NCBI RefSeq assembly: GCF_019097595.1
Contig: NC_080718.1
Coordinates: forward strand, 13,300,657 to 13,364,656
DNA length: 64,000 nucleotides
Source of the DNA: Hemibagrus wyckioides
Taxonomy: Eukaryota > Chordata > Actinopteri > Siluriformes > Bagridae
Reading direction: 5' to 3'
Both the position numbers and the translations under genes were made by a program. Numbering within the stretch: the stretch's first letter is position 1; each line of letters begins with the position of its first letter. Shown one piece after another: positions 32,610 to 45,294 of the stretch. A model generated the notes under the pieces. That model saw only the letters and a list, made by a program, of their open reading frames with translations. It did not search any database and had not been told where the DNA came from.

Positions 32610-33440
32610 CGAGGGAAATCGACGGCATATTCAGAAGCACATCTAGCCCTCACTTCTTTGATCATGTACTTCCTCCCCCTATCTCCCCACAGCTGCGCTG
32701 CTGCATGCCTCACCGTGCGTCCTCAACTGGCTAAATTAGAAATCTCACATGCGCTGCATCCCGTGTGCACAAAGATTGGTGGGCTTCTATCTTAAGAGAT
32801 CTGCACCCTTTTGAATAAGCAATGGTGCGTCCCTGTGGCCTTCATCCCTCCATCTTTCACCTCCATCTTTCACCCCAATATCCCCCTGTTTTCGACTCCC
32901 CACCCCTACATCCACAGATTGGCTAGCTTCTACATTTTGAGTCATCAGAGCTGCACTGGTGCACAATGCCACCCCGGGGCTTAGCCACCATGTGATGGAT
33001 ATATTTTCATGACCATTGCCGTTATCTCAGCCAAACAGGTTCTCAGCTCTATTCTCTATGCCCCCGCTGCCTCACTCCCTTCTACTCCCCCTCCACCCCC
33101 AAGCAGTTTCCGCCCCCTCACTCCCATTTTCCGAAGGTCACTCATTAATACTGGTGAGCATTAATGCTGACCTTGTGACCCACTGGCCTGAGAGCTTTAG
33201 CAGTGATATTGGAACACAGAGCCGTCATTCAGAGAAGGTTGTTTGCTGGGGGCTGATTGGCCAAGGTCAAGGACCGGGGGGTGTTGCTATCGTTGGGGTA
33301 GACACATGCCTCAAAACAACGCAAGGGGGGACCCCAACTGCTCATCATTTCCACAGAAACACTACAGCAAGCACCCGTGGGATTGATTGCTTATGCAGCA
33401 CATCTCCAAGTCAATCAATGAGCTGCATTTAATGATAGAA
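32610..33440. promoter_or_regulatory. candidate conserved noncoding block(s)
   Basis: A long complex segment, richer in C than the flanks, with a dense core at 33140-33340 (TTAATACTGGTGAGCATTAATGC, CTGATTGGCCAAGG with a CCAAT-type box, retained CpGs). A 138-codon plus frame at 33016-33432 opens in a C-rich part and resembles no protein, and frames on the other strand overlap it. Regulatory identity is inferred from texture. Confidence 0.3.
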
Positions 33441-36400
33441 GCCATAGAAATCCATCAGTAAGTGACACTCCAATTTCAGCTCAGACCAGCAAATGGAGCT
33501 GCATTTAGGACATCTGATATGACATCTGTTTGCTTTTTTTATTGCTGACAGTTTAGAAAATTGTGGCATGAGTACCACACTGAGAATGAAAGCCATCATA
33601 GCTATGAAACCGTAAAGCCCACATAAGCTGTGTAGGAAATAAATCTAAGCCCTCAGTGGATAGAAAGATGCTACAATTACAGCAAGAAGCCATCAGACTT
33701 ATTCTATTACTTAGCTCGCTGGCGTAAATAATAGAAAGGGTTGCAGCTGGTCTTTTAAAATGGCTGCTGTTAACAATGATTCTGAAATGTAATTACATTC
33801 AAAACGAATGTGGTATTAAAAGAAATCAATAAATAAATAAAACAAACCAAGATGCTTCTGTTAGGTGTATGTTCAGCAAAGCAATCATTTGGAATTATTT
33901 CAGAAGTTTTTCTTCTCTTGATAATATTATATACGTCAGTACACTGTTAATAATTAGTCAATTAAGAATTCGAGCGTAATCAGTAAGAAGGTATGAAAAA
34001 ATTCACTGAACCTAAAAAAGTGATTTGTGTATCTCTGTAAGTCTTCCAGAGGTTCCTAATAAAAAAAAAAGTTGTTAATTCCTGCAAGGCATGCATTTCA
34101 GTAGATGCAGTTGTCCAGGTTCACCAGTGGCCTTAATGTATCATGTGTCTATGTTTTCAAGCTTGCTTCTATCCAGCAGCCCGAGAGGTCAAAGGGTGAA
34201 ATAAAGCAAAAGCCATTTAAAGGCTGACAGGGCATTTGGAAGTCTGAAGCCAACACGATCCCTTACAGCCCTACTTCAGCTGCATGAGGCCCCATCCAAC
34301 AAAGGTGCAGTTTGTCACAACCCTTGAAAAAAGCTACAAGAGAAGGGCTTATTGGGTGCTCCTCTGACCTTTTAAGCCCTGGGAGATGAAAAGTATTTCA
34401 CTTTTTGTGACTGCAGGAATGTGACTGCATTGAGATATTATACACAAGGTTGATAGTGCAAAGTAGTGCAGGCCTTAAACCAGGAAACAAGGCTCATATG
34501 AATCTCATAACACCATAACACACCAAAATGCATTTGAAAGCCATACATCAACTGCAATCATTTACTTTTTTATTAAGCAATTATGCAATATACAAAGCAT
34601 AGCAGGCTGCAAACTATTCACACTGTGCATGGTCAGGGAGGCTGACCATAACTAGATTAAACCCAGCTGTCGCTTTAGATCATGGCTGCTTGTGTGCCAT
34701 GAGTGCAATACTAGTTGGCATGAAACAGCATTTCATCTTATAGAAACATCTATCATTTACAACGTGTGGTCAAAAATCCATGTGCAGAGCACTTTTGCAT
34801 CCTGCCATTTGCAAGAGATTTTATTTAAATTCGACTAAACCTCCTTAATATTTGAAAGCCCAGTCCTGTGGGCTAATTGTGCAAGGCATGAATAACATAT
34901 TAAAGGGTCAATAGTTATATTAAGATAAATGAACAGGGTACAAAAGGCTAAATTGAGTCTGCACTGATTTTGCTCTCTAAATGGGAAGACTGAAGAGAAA
35001 CACTAAAAAAAAGATTTGACTTAATATGATGACCTAATTAAAAATGCTAATGCTTTCAGCCCCAATCTGTTTATCAAGTAGTAGTAGTAGTACAAATTAT
35101 AATTAGGAAATTATAGTTAAAAGCTATTTGAAACAGAATGTGAGTGATTGATTAAAAGTTGTAATCAAAAGTATTTGTGCTGGAGGGAAAGAGGTATGTG
35201 TTTTACAGTAACAGCTGCACCCAGCCTTGCACTGCTAGCCTTGCACTGGTCTTCTGATAACATCAGCGCAATTTTTTTTTTTTTACTTAATCTGGTAGTA
35301 CTTTTATTAATTCACAAACATGAATGAAAGTGAAAGAGAGCATAAGCGCGCCTGGCCCACATCATCTGTTTGAAATGTAACAAGGGAATGGCAGGAAAGT
35401 TCAGATATATTCAGTAAATATAAATAACAATAGAAATATTTTTTTAACTGTTTACTTCTTGCATGAGATTTACGTCTCATGACACTTGTGCTGATCTGAA
35501 CAATTTTTCCCAATTAGGTTGGAGAAAATCTCCACAATGCCTCATGAATCAGAAATGAAAGTATAGCAAGGGATTTACCCAAAGCTGTACTGCGCACGAC
35601 ACATTATTTTATTGAACAACTGCTTCCCTAACCTGCTAATTAAATGTGAAGAACTAGATAATTGACTTGAATTCTATAGAATTCCTTTGGAGATTCACAC
35701 ACTAATAATCAAAACCAGGACAGCAAAGGGATAAAAGACAAATCTCCATTCAAAAGAGAATGAGCTTCTCGAGAACACGGCTGCTTTTTCAACACGCATC
35801 TTGTATTCCATGTCCAAGGAGGACATGCAAGCATGGGTTCCTCTGCTACTAAAGTTCAAAGGTGCAGCATGTGCTTTCATTAATACATTGCTATTGATCC
35901 ATTTCCTCATGTGAAAGCTCTGGTACTGGTTCCTTCTTCAAAAATACACTTTCAAGTTCTTACATTTTAATGCAAAGCATTATTATAGAGTGAAACTCTT
36001 GATCATGCTCAAATAGTTTTCTAAAGTTCTCTGTATCTTTTGTCTGACCCTGAAATCACTCTTTCACTGCGCTGTAAGATATGATAAGACTTTGTGTTAC
36101 TGTACATTGTGCTATAGTTCGGATGGGTTCAAAATCTCTGTAAAGTACTTTTTCTTATCCTGTGCTTTCCAGAGTATGATAAAATTCAACAAAACAATCG
36201 CATCTCTGGTTGTGAAGCATACCACAGAAAGTTTTGCCTCTCCAAAGTCAAAAAGAAACCAGTTGTCCAACACCCAAACAAGTCTAAACTGTTGAACTGT
36301 CAAAAACATCTTAGTCGTGGCTCTTTGAGCTCCCTACTAACTTATGCCATATTCATATTTTAACAACTTCTGGCCCGCATGAACGCTACATTTGTGCATG

Positions 36401-36701
36401 GACTGTCAGCTTTCTGACTGCACTTGTTCGGTGAATGATAGCCATGACCAAATATCCTAACACAGCTGAGCACCCCGGCTCACCTTCTCCCATCACAACC
36501 TGCATCTGAACTCCATCTCCCCTGAGTTTGTGTCAAATCACTCAACAAATCACTCAACGTCACATGCACAGAGGATGAATAAACCTCACAGAAGATATTC
36601 CCTTATACTGTCATTTGCTTGGATTCAGATGACTGTTCATGAGATGGACTTGAATGCGAATACAATGAGAGAAATATTGCTGAAATATTACTTTATGTAT
36701 A
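33441..36701. other. noncoding sequence, nothing certain
   Basis: About 3.3 kb of AT-rich to balanced unique-looking DNA with only short simple runs (AGT repeats near 35079, poly-T at 35271-35284). A short hairpin of CATGAGA/TCTCATG arms lies at 35462-35480. No gene or named repeat. Confidence 0.45.
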
Positions 36702-37080
36702 CAGATGGATGACAAATTAAAGGAAACATTAAACAGTGTTTGGTAAGGTGTTGAGCCACTATGAGCAACCTGGAACAACATTAATTATCTTTGGGAAGTC
36801 TGTGTAACACTTCTGGAGTGATGAGCAAATGAGTGAATACAATATTTCCATGCCAATTCAATTAGGGTGAGATCTGATGACTATGAAGACCATGGCACAT
36901 GATTTACACATATAATCATTTTCATAATCGTTAAACCATCCAGAAACCCCTAGGGCCTTGTGGATGGGGTATGTGATCCTGGAAGAAAGCACTCCCATCA
37001 GGATAGTAATGCTTCATCATAGCATAAAGGTGATCGCTGAGTCAGTATTAACTTTGTATTGATAAGCACTGATGCTTCTT
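36702..37080 (-). mobile_element. Tc1-like element remnant (family C)
   Basis: After TA the end CAGATGGATGACAAATTAAAGGAAAC starts a fish Tc1-like element whose transposase is on the minus strand. The following words (GTGTTGAGCCACTATGAGC, GGGTGAGATCTGATGACTATGAAGACCATGGCACATGATTTACAC, CCTTGTGGATGGGG, CACTCCCATCAGGATAG, CTTCATCATAGCATAAAGGTGATC, CTTTGTATTGAT) follow the order of the intact family. The copy stops after about 380 bases; the rest is missing. Confidence 0.75.
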
Positions 37081-37963
37081 TGTTCTGGGTCTCTGTACAT
37101 GTTTTAAAAAATGGGACAAAAAAAACCAGGTAATTCAGCAAACTAAACAAATCTTCATGCCTAATGCAGTGCATAACTGAAAATAATTACACAAATGTTC
37201 CGCTGGAAACCATTTTTTTCACTTCAAGTGTCATTACAGATCTTTTAGCATTTCCCATGTTGCATTTAACATGAAAATTTAATGCCGGGTATGTTGTTTT
37301 GTTGTGTTGCATCTGTTCACTTGCTAATCTAAAGGTATTAGGGAAAAATACTGCAAATGAATCCTCATTATTTAAGCCAACTCGGGAAAAGAGCACGGTG
37401 CCTGGATCAGTGAATGTCATTTCAGTGGTTTGATGAATAAAATGTTCAGAGGAACATGAAGTGCTTAGTTTGAAGTAGTCTGAAAGCCTCTTGTACCTCT
37501 ATTTACAACAAGTGCATTCATCCACTGTGGGCTTTTTATAATGAGTTCCTCTCTTTCTTTGCTCATTCTGCATCATACTATGCCCCGGATAATACAGTCC
37601 CAATTGCTCTGGCAGAGGCCTATCTAGCTTTTTGCTTTGGTTCATTATTTGCCTCCGTTTAGAGAGAAACATGGAGAGGCTGAAGATCATAGTGAAAGCC
37701 CAGAATCTGCATTTATTTGCCATATTTCTTGGTCACTGAGAGAAAGAGAGCAAGCAATTACCACAAGGCTGTTCTGAAGTATCAACTTCACTTCAAAGAG
37801 GGGCTGAGAGCATGGCACCATAGCCAGATGCAGGCTTTGTAAGTGTGGGTAAACACGAAAGGAAGACAAGCCTTCTAATAGAGGCCTCCATCTGAAGATG
37901 TCCCCACCTTCTGCCTGCCTTTTATATGTCATAGAGCACTTCTCCTGTTAGACAACAAACCTG
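37081..37963. other. noncoding sequence, nothing recognised
   Basis: Unique-looking sequence; a 37640-37930 patch is more complex but unassigned. Confidence 0.45.
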
Positions 37964-37996
37964 TGTGTGTTTGTGTGTGTGTGTGTGTGTGTGTAT
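37962..37996. repeat. (GT)n microsatellite
   Basis: Imperfect GT run of about 16 units. Confidence 0.9.
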
Positions 37997-38194
37997 GGCA
38001 CAAACACATGAAATGTAGATAATAATCTTGCCTTCACAGCCTACATTTTGTAGACTTCATCATTAAATATACAATATATACAATATACTAACAGTACAGT
38101 TTATGCTGCTGTAGTGTGTGGTACAAATACAATACGTTCATTTATTTTTCAGTAGAAAAAGTCAGGTTTCCAAGTAGTACTGCAAAGTCATATT

Positions 38195-38312
38195 GCGTGT
38201 GTTTCTATGACATTCTAACTTTTACATTATGCTTAGGGTTAGGGTTAGGGTATTAAAAAAGTGTGCAGAATGTGACCCCCACAAAATTGACCCCCACATG
38301 GAAAGAGATACA
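38195..38312 (-). repeat. dispersed fish repeat with TTAGGG run
   Basis: ATTCTAACTTTTACATTATGC, three TTAGGG units at 38233-38250, then GTGACCCCCACAAAATTGACCCCCACATGG form the far part of a fish repeat that carries GGGGAC-type words and a GGGTTAGGG run. It pairs with the GT/TATCTTGG part found at 8825-8945. Confidence 0.5.
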
Positions 38313-39169
38313 TGATTAAAATATGACTTCCAAACCTACATATAAAGGGGTCCTCAATCCTATTACTACTAGTTGTCCTACTGCTACTACTAATAAGAAT
38401 AATACTGATAATACTTATCTATTTTTACTACTCTATTACTGCTCCTACTCCATATAACCACATCTATAATATATTCATTAAAATCACTTACAAAATCATA
38501 CATCTTTAAGATTTACTGAAATTAAAACAATGCATACGTACCATAAAAATGCCCCACAGATATTTGCACACCTCATTTTCTGAGCCTAGCTATATGTGAC
38601 CAGGACCAGAAACCAAGAGCAGGCCTGGCCCAGGTAAGAGTTCCTAAATCTATACTGCTTCAGGGGATTAGTGAGATATGTCAGAGGTAAACCAGGCTTT
38701 GTAGTCAGTGCAGAGCTACTCATGCTTAGAATTCACTACAGTGACAAACATCATATTTACTCACACATTCAGAAATCTCGAAGAAAACTGTAGGTTAATG
38801 AAGAACATGAAGTTAATGAATAACGTCTAATGTGCTTGAAAATAAAATGAATGATCTAAATGGAGACCTGAAAAGTTTAAGCTGTTTGTCCCTGCAGACA
38901 TTCTTGTTGACATATCCCTCAGTCTTATAATTACTGACATTTTACTATTCATTTCACTGTAGTTACTTAACAATTCGGAGTAGATATTAAATAATACTGT
39001 ATGTCTCAGTAATACGCTTAATAATAAGCGTCAAGCCTTAACATGTTTATCAAGAAGAGTTTTTATTATACTCCAATGAGCTCAGTTTCAAAGTGATGAA
39101 TCTCTTACACCAAACAGATGTTGTAAAATGGTGACTGAAGGTTAAGAACCAAAGTCCTGGCTGCTCTTG
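38313..39169. other. noncoding sequence, nothing recognised
   Basis: AT-rich unique-looking DNA with TACTACT-type short repeats near 38360-38400. Confidence 0.45.
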
Positions 39170-39970
39170 AACATGACACCTTCAGGCCACCCCTCCCAGC
39201 TGTGCTTGTCCGTCTATCGCTATGGAGACTTCAACCTCAGAGGGAGTATTGTCCACCAGATGCTCCCAGAGGACCTTCAGCTAAATAAATTGTGATCAGA
39301 GTCTTTACTGCCAACAGCGCTTTCCCTTTCCACAGGCAGGTTAAAGAGTGCAAGGTGAGCTTCATCTGTCCTGTGGCCAATGATGAATGCAGTGCTGCAG
39401 GGATGAGAGGGAGTCAAAAGGTGTCCTCTGACACTGCACTGGAGTCATGATATGTTTCGCCAGTGGGAGGACTGTGAGAAAACATAAACCTGTCAGACTC
39501 CACTAAAGCCTGACCTATATGTACATGCGAGTTGACCACTTTAAGTGTTCCTTATATACTCTGTGTAGTGATTGAGCCAGCATTCTGTCACCCTGCATCA
39601 ATTAGCACCTAATTTAGAGGCCACTGAATAGCTGCCAAACTGCATCTCTATGCCTCTCCTCCCCATCATTTTCCTCTCTCACAACAGATATTGAGAAATA
39701 TTTCTTTTAGGGCTTTTTTTTTTTTCAAATTACCTTCATTACTGAATTACTTGGGTGAGAGTTAGGGAGGCATAAAGCCCAACATTGTTTAGTATTATCA
39801 ATGGAAAGGCATGTTTGCATTTATTATCAAAGCGGCTGAGATAAGAACAAAAACAGAACAGTTTGTCGCGGCCTGACACAGCTTCCACTGTGGGAGAAGG
39901 GGGACTACTTATCTTGTGTGCTCCAGAAGATAAAAGGAGAATATTCCTAGAGGAGATCAATAGTGGTTAT
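39170..39970. promoter_or_regulatory. candidate conserved noncoding block(s)
   Basis: Complex repeat-free sequence, GC-balanced between 39170 and 39460 (GTCTATCGCTATGGAGAC, AACAGCGCTTTCCC) and again at 39740-39960. A palindromic GTCTATCGCTATGGAGAC lies near 39210. No reading frame of note. Inferred regulatory texture only. Confidence 0.28.
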
Positions 39971-40365
39971 TCAGTCCTGACTCTCAGCACTGAGAGCAAT
40001 GGCGGTGTCCCAAGAAAGACACTGCAAGCATATTGATTTTAATTTATTTTTAACTTAGTGATGGATATGGGACAAGCCGAGAGAACCGTATTGGTTGGAT
40101 AATTACCAACATCCATTAATTGGATGGTGACATAGGACACTCAATATCAATTTATTATAACAACTGATTTGCAAATGCATTGGCAATTCAAATAAACACA
40201 ATGTGTTGTGTCTTTCAGGATTGCAAAGTTGCAATGTTATATTCTCTTTCTTAAAACTTTGACTATGTTTTCACTAAATTATTAAAAAAAAAAAAAAAAA
40301 TCTCATGTACAGAATTGATCCTGCTGGCTCTGACAATGTAGTTGTTTTGAGAATTTTGTATTTGT
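39971..40365. other. noncoding sequence with poly-A run
   Basis: AT-rich, with a 17-base poly-A run at 40283-40299. Confidence 0.5.
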
Positions 40366-40405
40366 GTTGCTCTGATAAGGGCGTCTGCCAAATGCCATAA
40401 ATGTA
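40366..40405 (+). repeat. SINE 3' tail fragment
   Basis: GCTCTGATAAGGGCGTCTGCCAAATGCCATAAATGTA is the 3' module of the SINE found at 27465-27590. Confidence 0.7.
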
Positions 40406-41799
40406 TTTAAAAAAACAGGATCTTAATTCAGGTATTCAATTTCTGAATGGTTTCTTGCTTGAAAGTTAAACACTTTAAACACAATCTGGCTGCAGGTCTT
40501 GAAGCATTTTGTAAGTCAGAGACTCAATGATTAATCAGAAAAGAAGTTTTCTTGGCAGACAGAATTCAAAGCAAAATCAACAATAAGAAACACGGGCAAT
40601 CAGAACATCAGCCAGTATAAATTCAGCAAGGATCAAAAAGCTTTAAACAATAATCTTTCTTATTGTAATGATACTGAAAACTTGGTCTTGGTTTGAATAC
40701 TTAATACCAGGAAATGAAATAGAAAAAGGAATAAGATCTCATCAAAACTCTGGTGACTGCAACCTCTGCTTGTAGGGAAGAGAAATGTCCTGAGCTTTTG
40801 TTATACCTCCAATATTTTGTCTTTGGTATTATAAGGTTCTATTATGGTTAAGAATAAATGGGAAATACAATTCACTCATTTGTTTGTACACTTTTGGGGT
40901 GGCAGGTTTCTTAATCACATTAAGAAAGTTACTTGACTGACAAAAGTACACAGCATAAAACATAAATTCAGCAGATTTGAAGCAGTTGTTGGTGTATAAA
41001 GAAGATATCATTTTCTTTTCTGTGTTTGCACTGCTTTGGTGCACGATAGCATCATATCTCCTGTAACAGTCAACGATTTAGCATTGTTTGTAAATTAAAT
41101 GTATAGTGTACTTATTTTATATCTGTACTTTTGAGGGTCACCAAGGATTGTGTGCTATTGACCACTAGGATTACTGTACAGGATATTTTCCAAATGCTGA
41201 AGCGTATATTTATAGCCCAAAACACGCATTTCAGAGTTTAAGATCAGAATTACAAAATAACTAAGATGCACTTCCATTTTGGGCAAACTCCACCCTTTAC
41301 ACAGCTTTCTTTTAGTTCTGTCTGAATACAGATGTCCACAATTTTAGTACTTACTCTAAACTCTCTATTCACCATGTGTGTAACTGAACTCTGAATATGG
41401 CAATCTGTGCCTAACCCTAAAGTGAATAAATTAGTGCTATAAGTATAATTGGAAATCTTAATCAGATCTTCTGGATGCCTGCAGCAGTTTCCATCTGTCC
41501 AGTTCCTGCACATCTTCCAAAGTAAATCATATACCATGTAAATCCTTCAGAATTTACAATTTGTTGCTCAAAGGATTATTGTTTCCTTCTTTTGCATGCA
41601 TTCGGGCAGGTGAGAAGTGAAGCAGTAACAGATGGTGTTTATGATGATAATCACCAACGGCCTCATCAGAATGCGGGTCTTACCAACACTGCTGCCATGC
41701 CAAGGAGGAAAAAAGATATACACACATAACCTAACAAGACCATTCTGACTACATCTCATAAGAAACTGGAGGATCTCACTTTATACAAGGCATCATTTG
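40406..41799. other. noncoding sequence, nothing recognised
   Basis: AT-rich unique-looking DNA. Confidence 0.45.
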
Positions 41800-42080
41800 T
41801 TTGTTGTCAGACACTTGTAGTGGAGGCCTGATCAGCAATCAGTTACTGAACTGAACGGAGCAGCGACGCATTAAAAATGCAAAGTAAGGATCTGCCCTTC
41901 AGGAGCGCAGCTATCAAACACCTGTCTGTCAGGTGGCTAATATCCTCGCCTCATTGGCTCTATATGCCTGTTAATAATTCAGTAAGTGAAAGATTAATTG
42001 TTGCTCATTCAATTATCTTGGGTTCCTTTTTCTCCTTGGCTGAGTACTTTTATCATTTGAGTGAATGTTAAAGCCGTCCA
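41800..42080. promoter_or_regulatory. candidate conserved noncoding block with paired E-boxes
   Basis: A repeat-free block that contains an inverted pair of E-boxes, CACCTG (41919-41924) and CAGGTG (41930-41935), separated by five bases, followed by homeodomain-like TTAATAATTCAG, AGATTAATTG and TCAATTATC. CpGs are retained near 41860-41945. No supportable frame. Confidence 0.35.
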
Positions 42081-42544
42081 GGACAAGATGACATCTGTTG
42101 CAAACAGCTCTGTAAAAAAAAATCTGGCAGGAAAAAGGCAGTTTTTAGTGAAGTTAGAACTGAGACAAGCAATACTAAATGCCTCCTACACACAATTCTC
42201 ATGTCCTGTCCATCTGCAGTTGTAACTTAGCAAGATGCTGACCGTACTCTCTGGAAAGGCACACAAATCTCAACTATTAAAATATTAAAGCAAATCAGTT
42301 GAAGTTTACGCTCCATCCAAGAAAGCATTTATAAGAAAAAAAAAAGTGTGATCTGCCCACACTCTGATGGTCACAGCCTCAGAGTGGACACCAAAGGACT
42401 GTGATTTGATTTCTCATCCACATTACCACAATTAATGTGCTTATCACAGGGTGAATGTCATCCTTCTGACAACTTTACAGATCTTACAATTAGTTAAAGT
42501 TTGTGTAAAAGAGAGAAAATTATTTTATTATTTCTGCACAGATC
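42081..42544. other. noncoding sequence, nothing recognised
   Basis: AT-rich DNA with a poly-A run at 42338-42345. Confidence 0.45.
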
Positions 42545-42830
42545 TCTTCATCTATTTTCTGTAGAGCTTATCCTAGACAGGGTCACAGGGGACCTGCAGT
42601 CTATCCCAGTGCCAACCCATCACAGGGCACAATCACACACACTCTCACTACAGACAATTTAGAAAGTCAAGGAGTTTAGGAGTCAAGGAGTTTAGGAGTC
42701 AGCCTATAACCCATATCTTTGAACTGTAAGTGGAGTACCCAGAGGAGTCCCCCAAAAGTTAGAGGACAACAAGCAAACTGCATGTATACAGAGCAAGGAA
42801 GAGATTCGAACCGCAATGCCCCCTTAATTT
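42545..42830 (-). repeat. dispersed fish repeat (same as 11836-12130)
   Basis: ATCCTAGACAGGGTCACAGGGGACCTGCAGTCTATCCC, CACAGGGCACAATCACACACACTCTCAC and TGGAGTACCCAGAGGAG, AGAGATTCGAACCGCAATG follow the same order as the copy at 11836-12130. A 16-base unit (GTCAAGGAGTTTAGGA) is tandemly doubled at 42666-42700, inside the copy only. Confidence 0.65.
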
Positions 42831-43756
42831 GTTGTGGTTTGGTCATCTTATTATATTAATTATAACTTTATTGCCAATGCATTTAAATAGCTGACGATTT
42901 AAGTCCAATTAAACCATTTCAATCCGATAAACACCAAGGATCCATTGGTCAACCCAAGTTTTCATTATAAGCAGACACATTTCCAGTTTTACTGTAGTAG
43001 CAAAACTGCTCAAAATAAAATCTGCCAACCTTGGAGCCATGAACTACACACAGGTGATTTTTATAATATGAATGGGGTGACCAGAAATTCGACATAAGCA
43101 GGTGTAAGTCATCGACTCTGAATGCAAACCATAGTGAATAAGTCAAAGTGGCTGTTAAGTATATATGCTTTATAAACAGGTTAGAATTTCAAGTGCGTAA
43201 ATACATAAACACTGGGAAACCTCTAAAAACAATTGTTAAAACAGAATCTGCTGCTGATTGCTGTGACACTCACTGCCATGTTGCCCTGGTCTTTAATTTT
43301 GCAAAGCTATGCAGCATGACCTGTTTGTGTTCTGAGCCGCACGGAAGCATTGCCAATAAAGCATGAAGTTTTTATGTACGAAGACCTCCTGCACATCACA
43401 GTGGCACACTCATTTCTGCAAGCCTCCTGCTTTTTGCTATTGGACACTTTGGGATTTAGAGCAGCAAACTTCATTTCCTTACACAGTTTGACAGCATAAT
43501 CTATTGATGAGCAAAAGCTCTCTGCACAGTAGGAGTTGTGTAAAAGACTGCTACAGTTCAATTTCCCAGACACACTTCTTTCGCTTTCTCACTTCTACCA
43601 AAAGGACTTAAGAGACAGAGTGAATGCCCCAGTCGAGGCTTTGTCTATGTTTCTGCATGGGGATTATATTCCAAATTCTCTCAGAGGGGGAGGAGACTCA
43701 TCTGCTTCTTTTGGCTCTCCTTAATGGCAAAAAACCCTTACCACCAGTCTTGAATA
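42831..43756. other. noncoding sequence, nothing certain
   Basis: Unique-looking sequence; 43370-43730 is more complex but unassigned. Confidence 0.4.
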
Positions 43757-43780
43757 GTTGGGGGTGGAGGGGTGGGGGGC
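43757..43780 (+). other. G-rich cluster, potential G-quadruplex
   Basis: Runs GGGGG, GGAGGGG and GGGGGG within 25 bases on the plus strand. Confidence 0.5.
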
Positions 43781-45250
43781 AAAGCCAGTATACATAAATG
43801 AGGGATAGAGTGCTGGAAGGGCAGGTGCAACACACACATAGATGAGGAGGAAAGAGAACCTATAAGAGATTGAAGGCAACACCAGGTTTCTTTACCTCAC
43901 TAATGTCTCAAAGCACTCCCTGGGATCTAGAAAACCCCACAGCTCTCCTATTCTCTGAAGTAAATCTCGAGATTCTGAAAGTAAAATATGATTTGGTATA
44001 TATTTAACAGATCATTAATAAACAAACATATACTATTGTAATGAGAAGTCATCATTCATTTTAAATTACCTCTGTGCACATGAAGCGTGTCACCTGTGTT
44101 CAAAACCACTTAAAGGAATAATTCAGTGAAGGCTTCTTATTGTATTACTTATTTATATGCTGTGGGTCTGTCGTGAATATTACAATGTCTTCCACAGCAG
44201 TAAATGGCTTCCTGAAATGAATTATGAATAAATCAGTATGTTGAGTTATTAGGTGTGGCATCGTCAACACTGTCTGTGCCAATTTATTCTCTTTCTAAAT
44301 GATGGTAAAAGGTAAGCATGAATAGATGAGGTTGAAATGTCATTACCATCATCACTTATTTCCTTATTTCCATCACTTATCATCACACATTTCCTGACGT
44401 TCAGATGAAGATGCAAGAAGCTTTCTTGAAACCTTTTTTCAGATGGAAAAATAATGGTTTCTTTGTATAGATTTTTTTTTTCAAAAGTGGAGAGCACACA
44501 CACACACACACACACATTCAATTTTAAAGTAGTCAATCAACCTGTGTTTTTAGAAGACCAGAGAACCAGGAGGAAACCCATATGAACAACATGCCACATA
44601 TCACAGAAGAATTATCAGGACTGTAATCTGTAACACATTTTCCGAAGGCATATTTAACATAATGCATATTGGCTTTGCTTCTTTCCTTAATATTTTAGAA
44701 CAATGAAAGGCTTTAATGCTATAGTTCAATTAAGTGTGACTGAAATAAATATTAGATGAAGTAGAAAAGGCTTTCCAGTCTCTCATGTGAGTTGTTTATC
44801 ACACTGGTTGCATGTTCAACTTACCCTGTACAGGACTGATTTTCAAAAAACATCAAGTCAAGATCATCTTAACTAGGAGAGAGAGTGATCTTTGTGCAGC
44901 GATGCCATTGGGAATCCCGACCCAGTTAATGCGCTGAGCCAAGTTTATCACAGAGGTAGATACTGAGGTTTTTGGCAATAGTAAGTAGTTTTCTTCTCAT
45001 TTGAGGATATTAGGTGTCAAGAAGATGATTACAACTGGATGTGTATATGTGTATATAAAAGGAATAACACGCTCCAGGCTTTTGGTGTAATCTGAAAATA
45101 TTGCACACATGGGGGAGTGATATGGGATGCCATGCCACTAAAGTCCACCCACTTTCACAAATTACCCCCACTCCATCACACAGCAACCCTCTAACTACCT
45201 TAACCCCATTATAGGTTTTACTTTGCTAATAAAAAAAGGCTTTACAAATT
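43781..45250. other. noncoding sequence with (CA)n and repeat scraps
   Basis: AT-rich; (CA)n at about 44497-44516 and a short tail-like GACCAGAGAACCAGGAGGAAACCC at 44558-44581 related to the 42545-42830 repeat. Confidence 0.5.
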
Positions 45251-45251
45251 G

Positions 45252-45291
<40 letters not shown>
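45251..45291. repeat. (ATT)n microsatellite
   Basis: About 12 ATT units. Confidence 0.95.

Positions 45292-45294
<3 letters not shown>

Noticed and set aside
33016..33432. 138-codon plus frame
   Set aside because: No protein resemblance, no splice context, C-rich start; overlapping frames elsewhere in the block.
38233..38250. Interstitial telomere from chromosome fusion
   Set aside because: Only three units, embedded in a recognisable fish repeat context.
40283..40299. Poly-A as a processed-pseudogene tail
   Set aside because: No recognisable coding sequence upstream and no target duplication seen.
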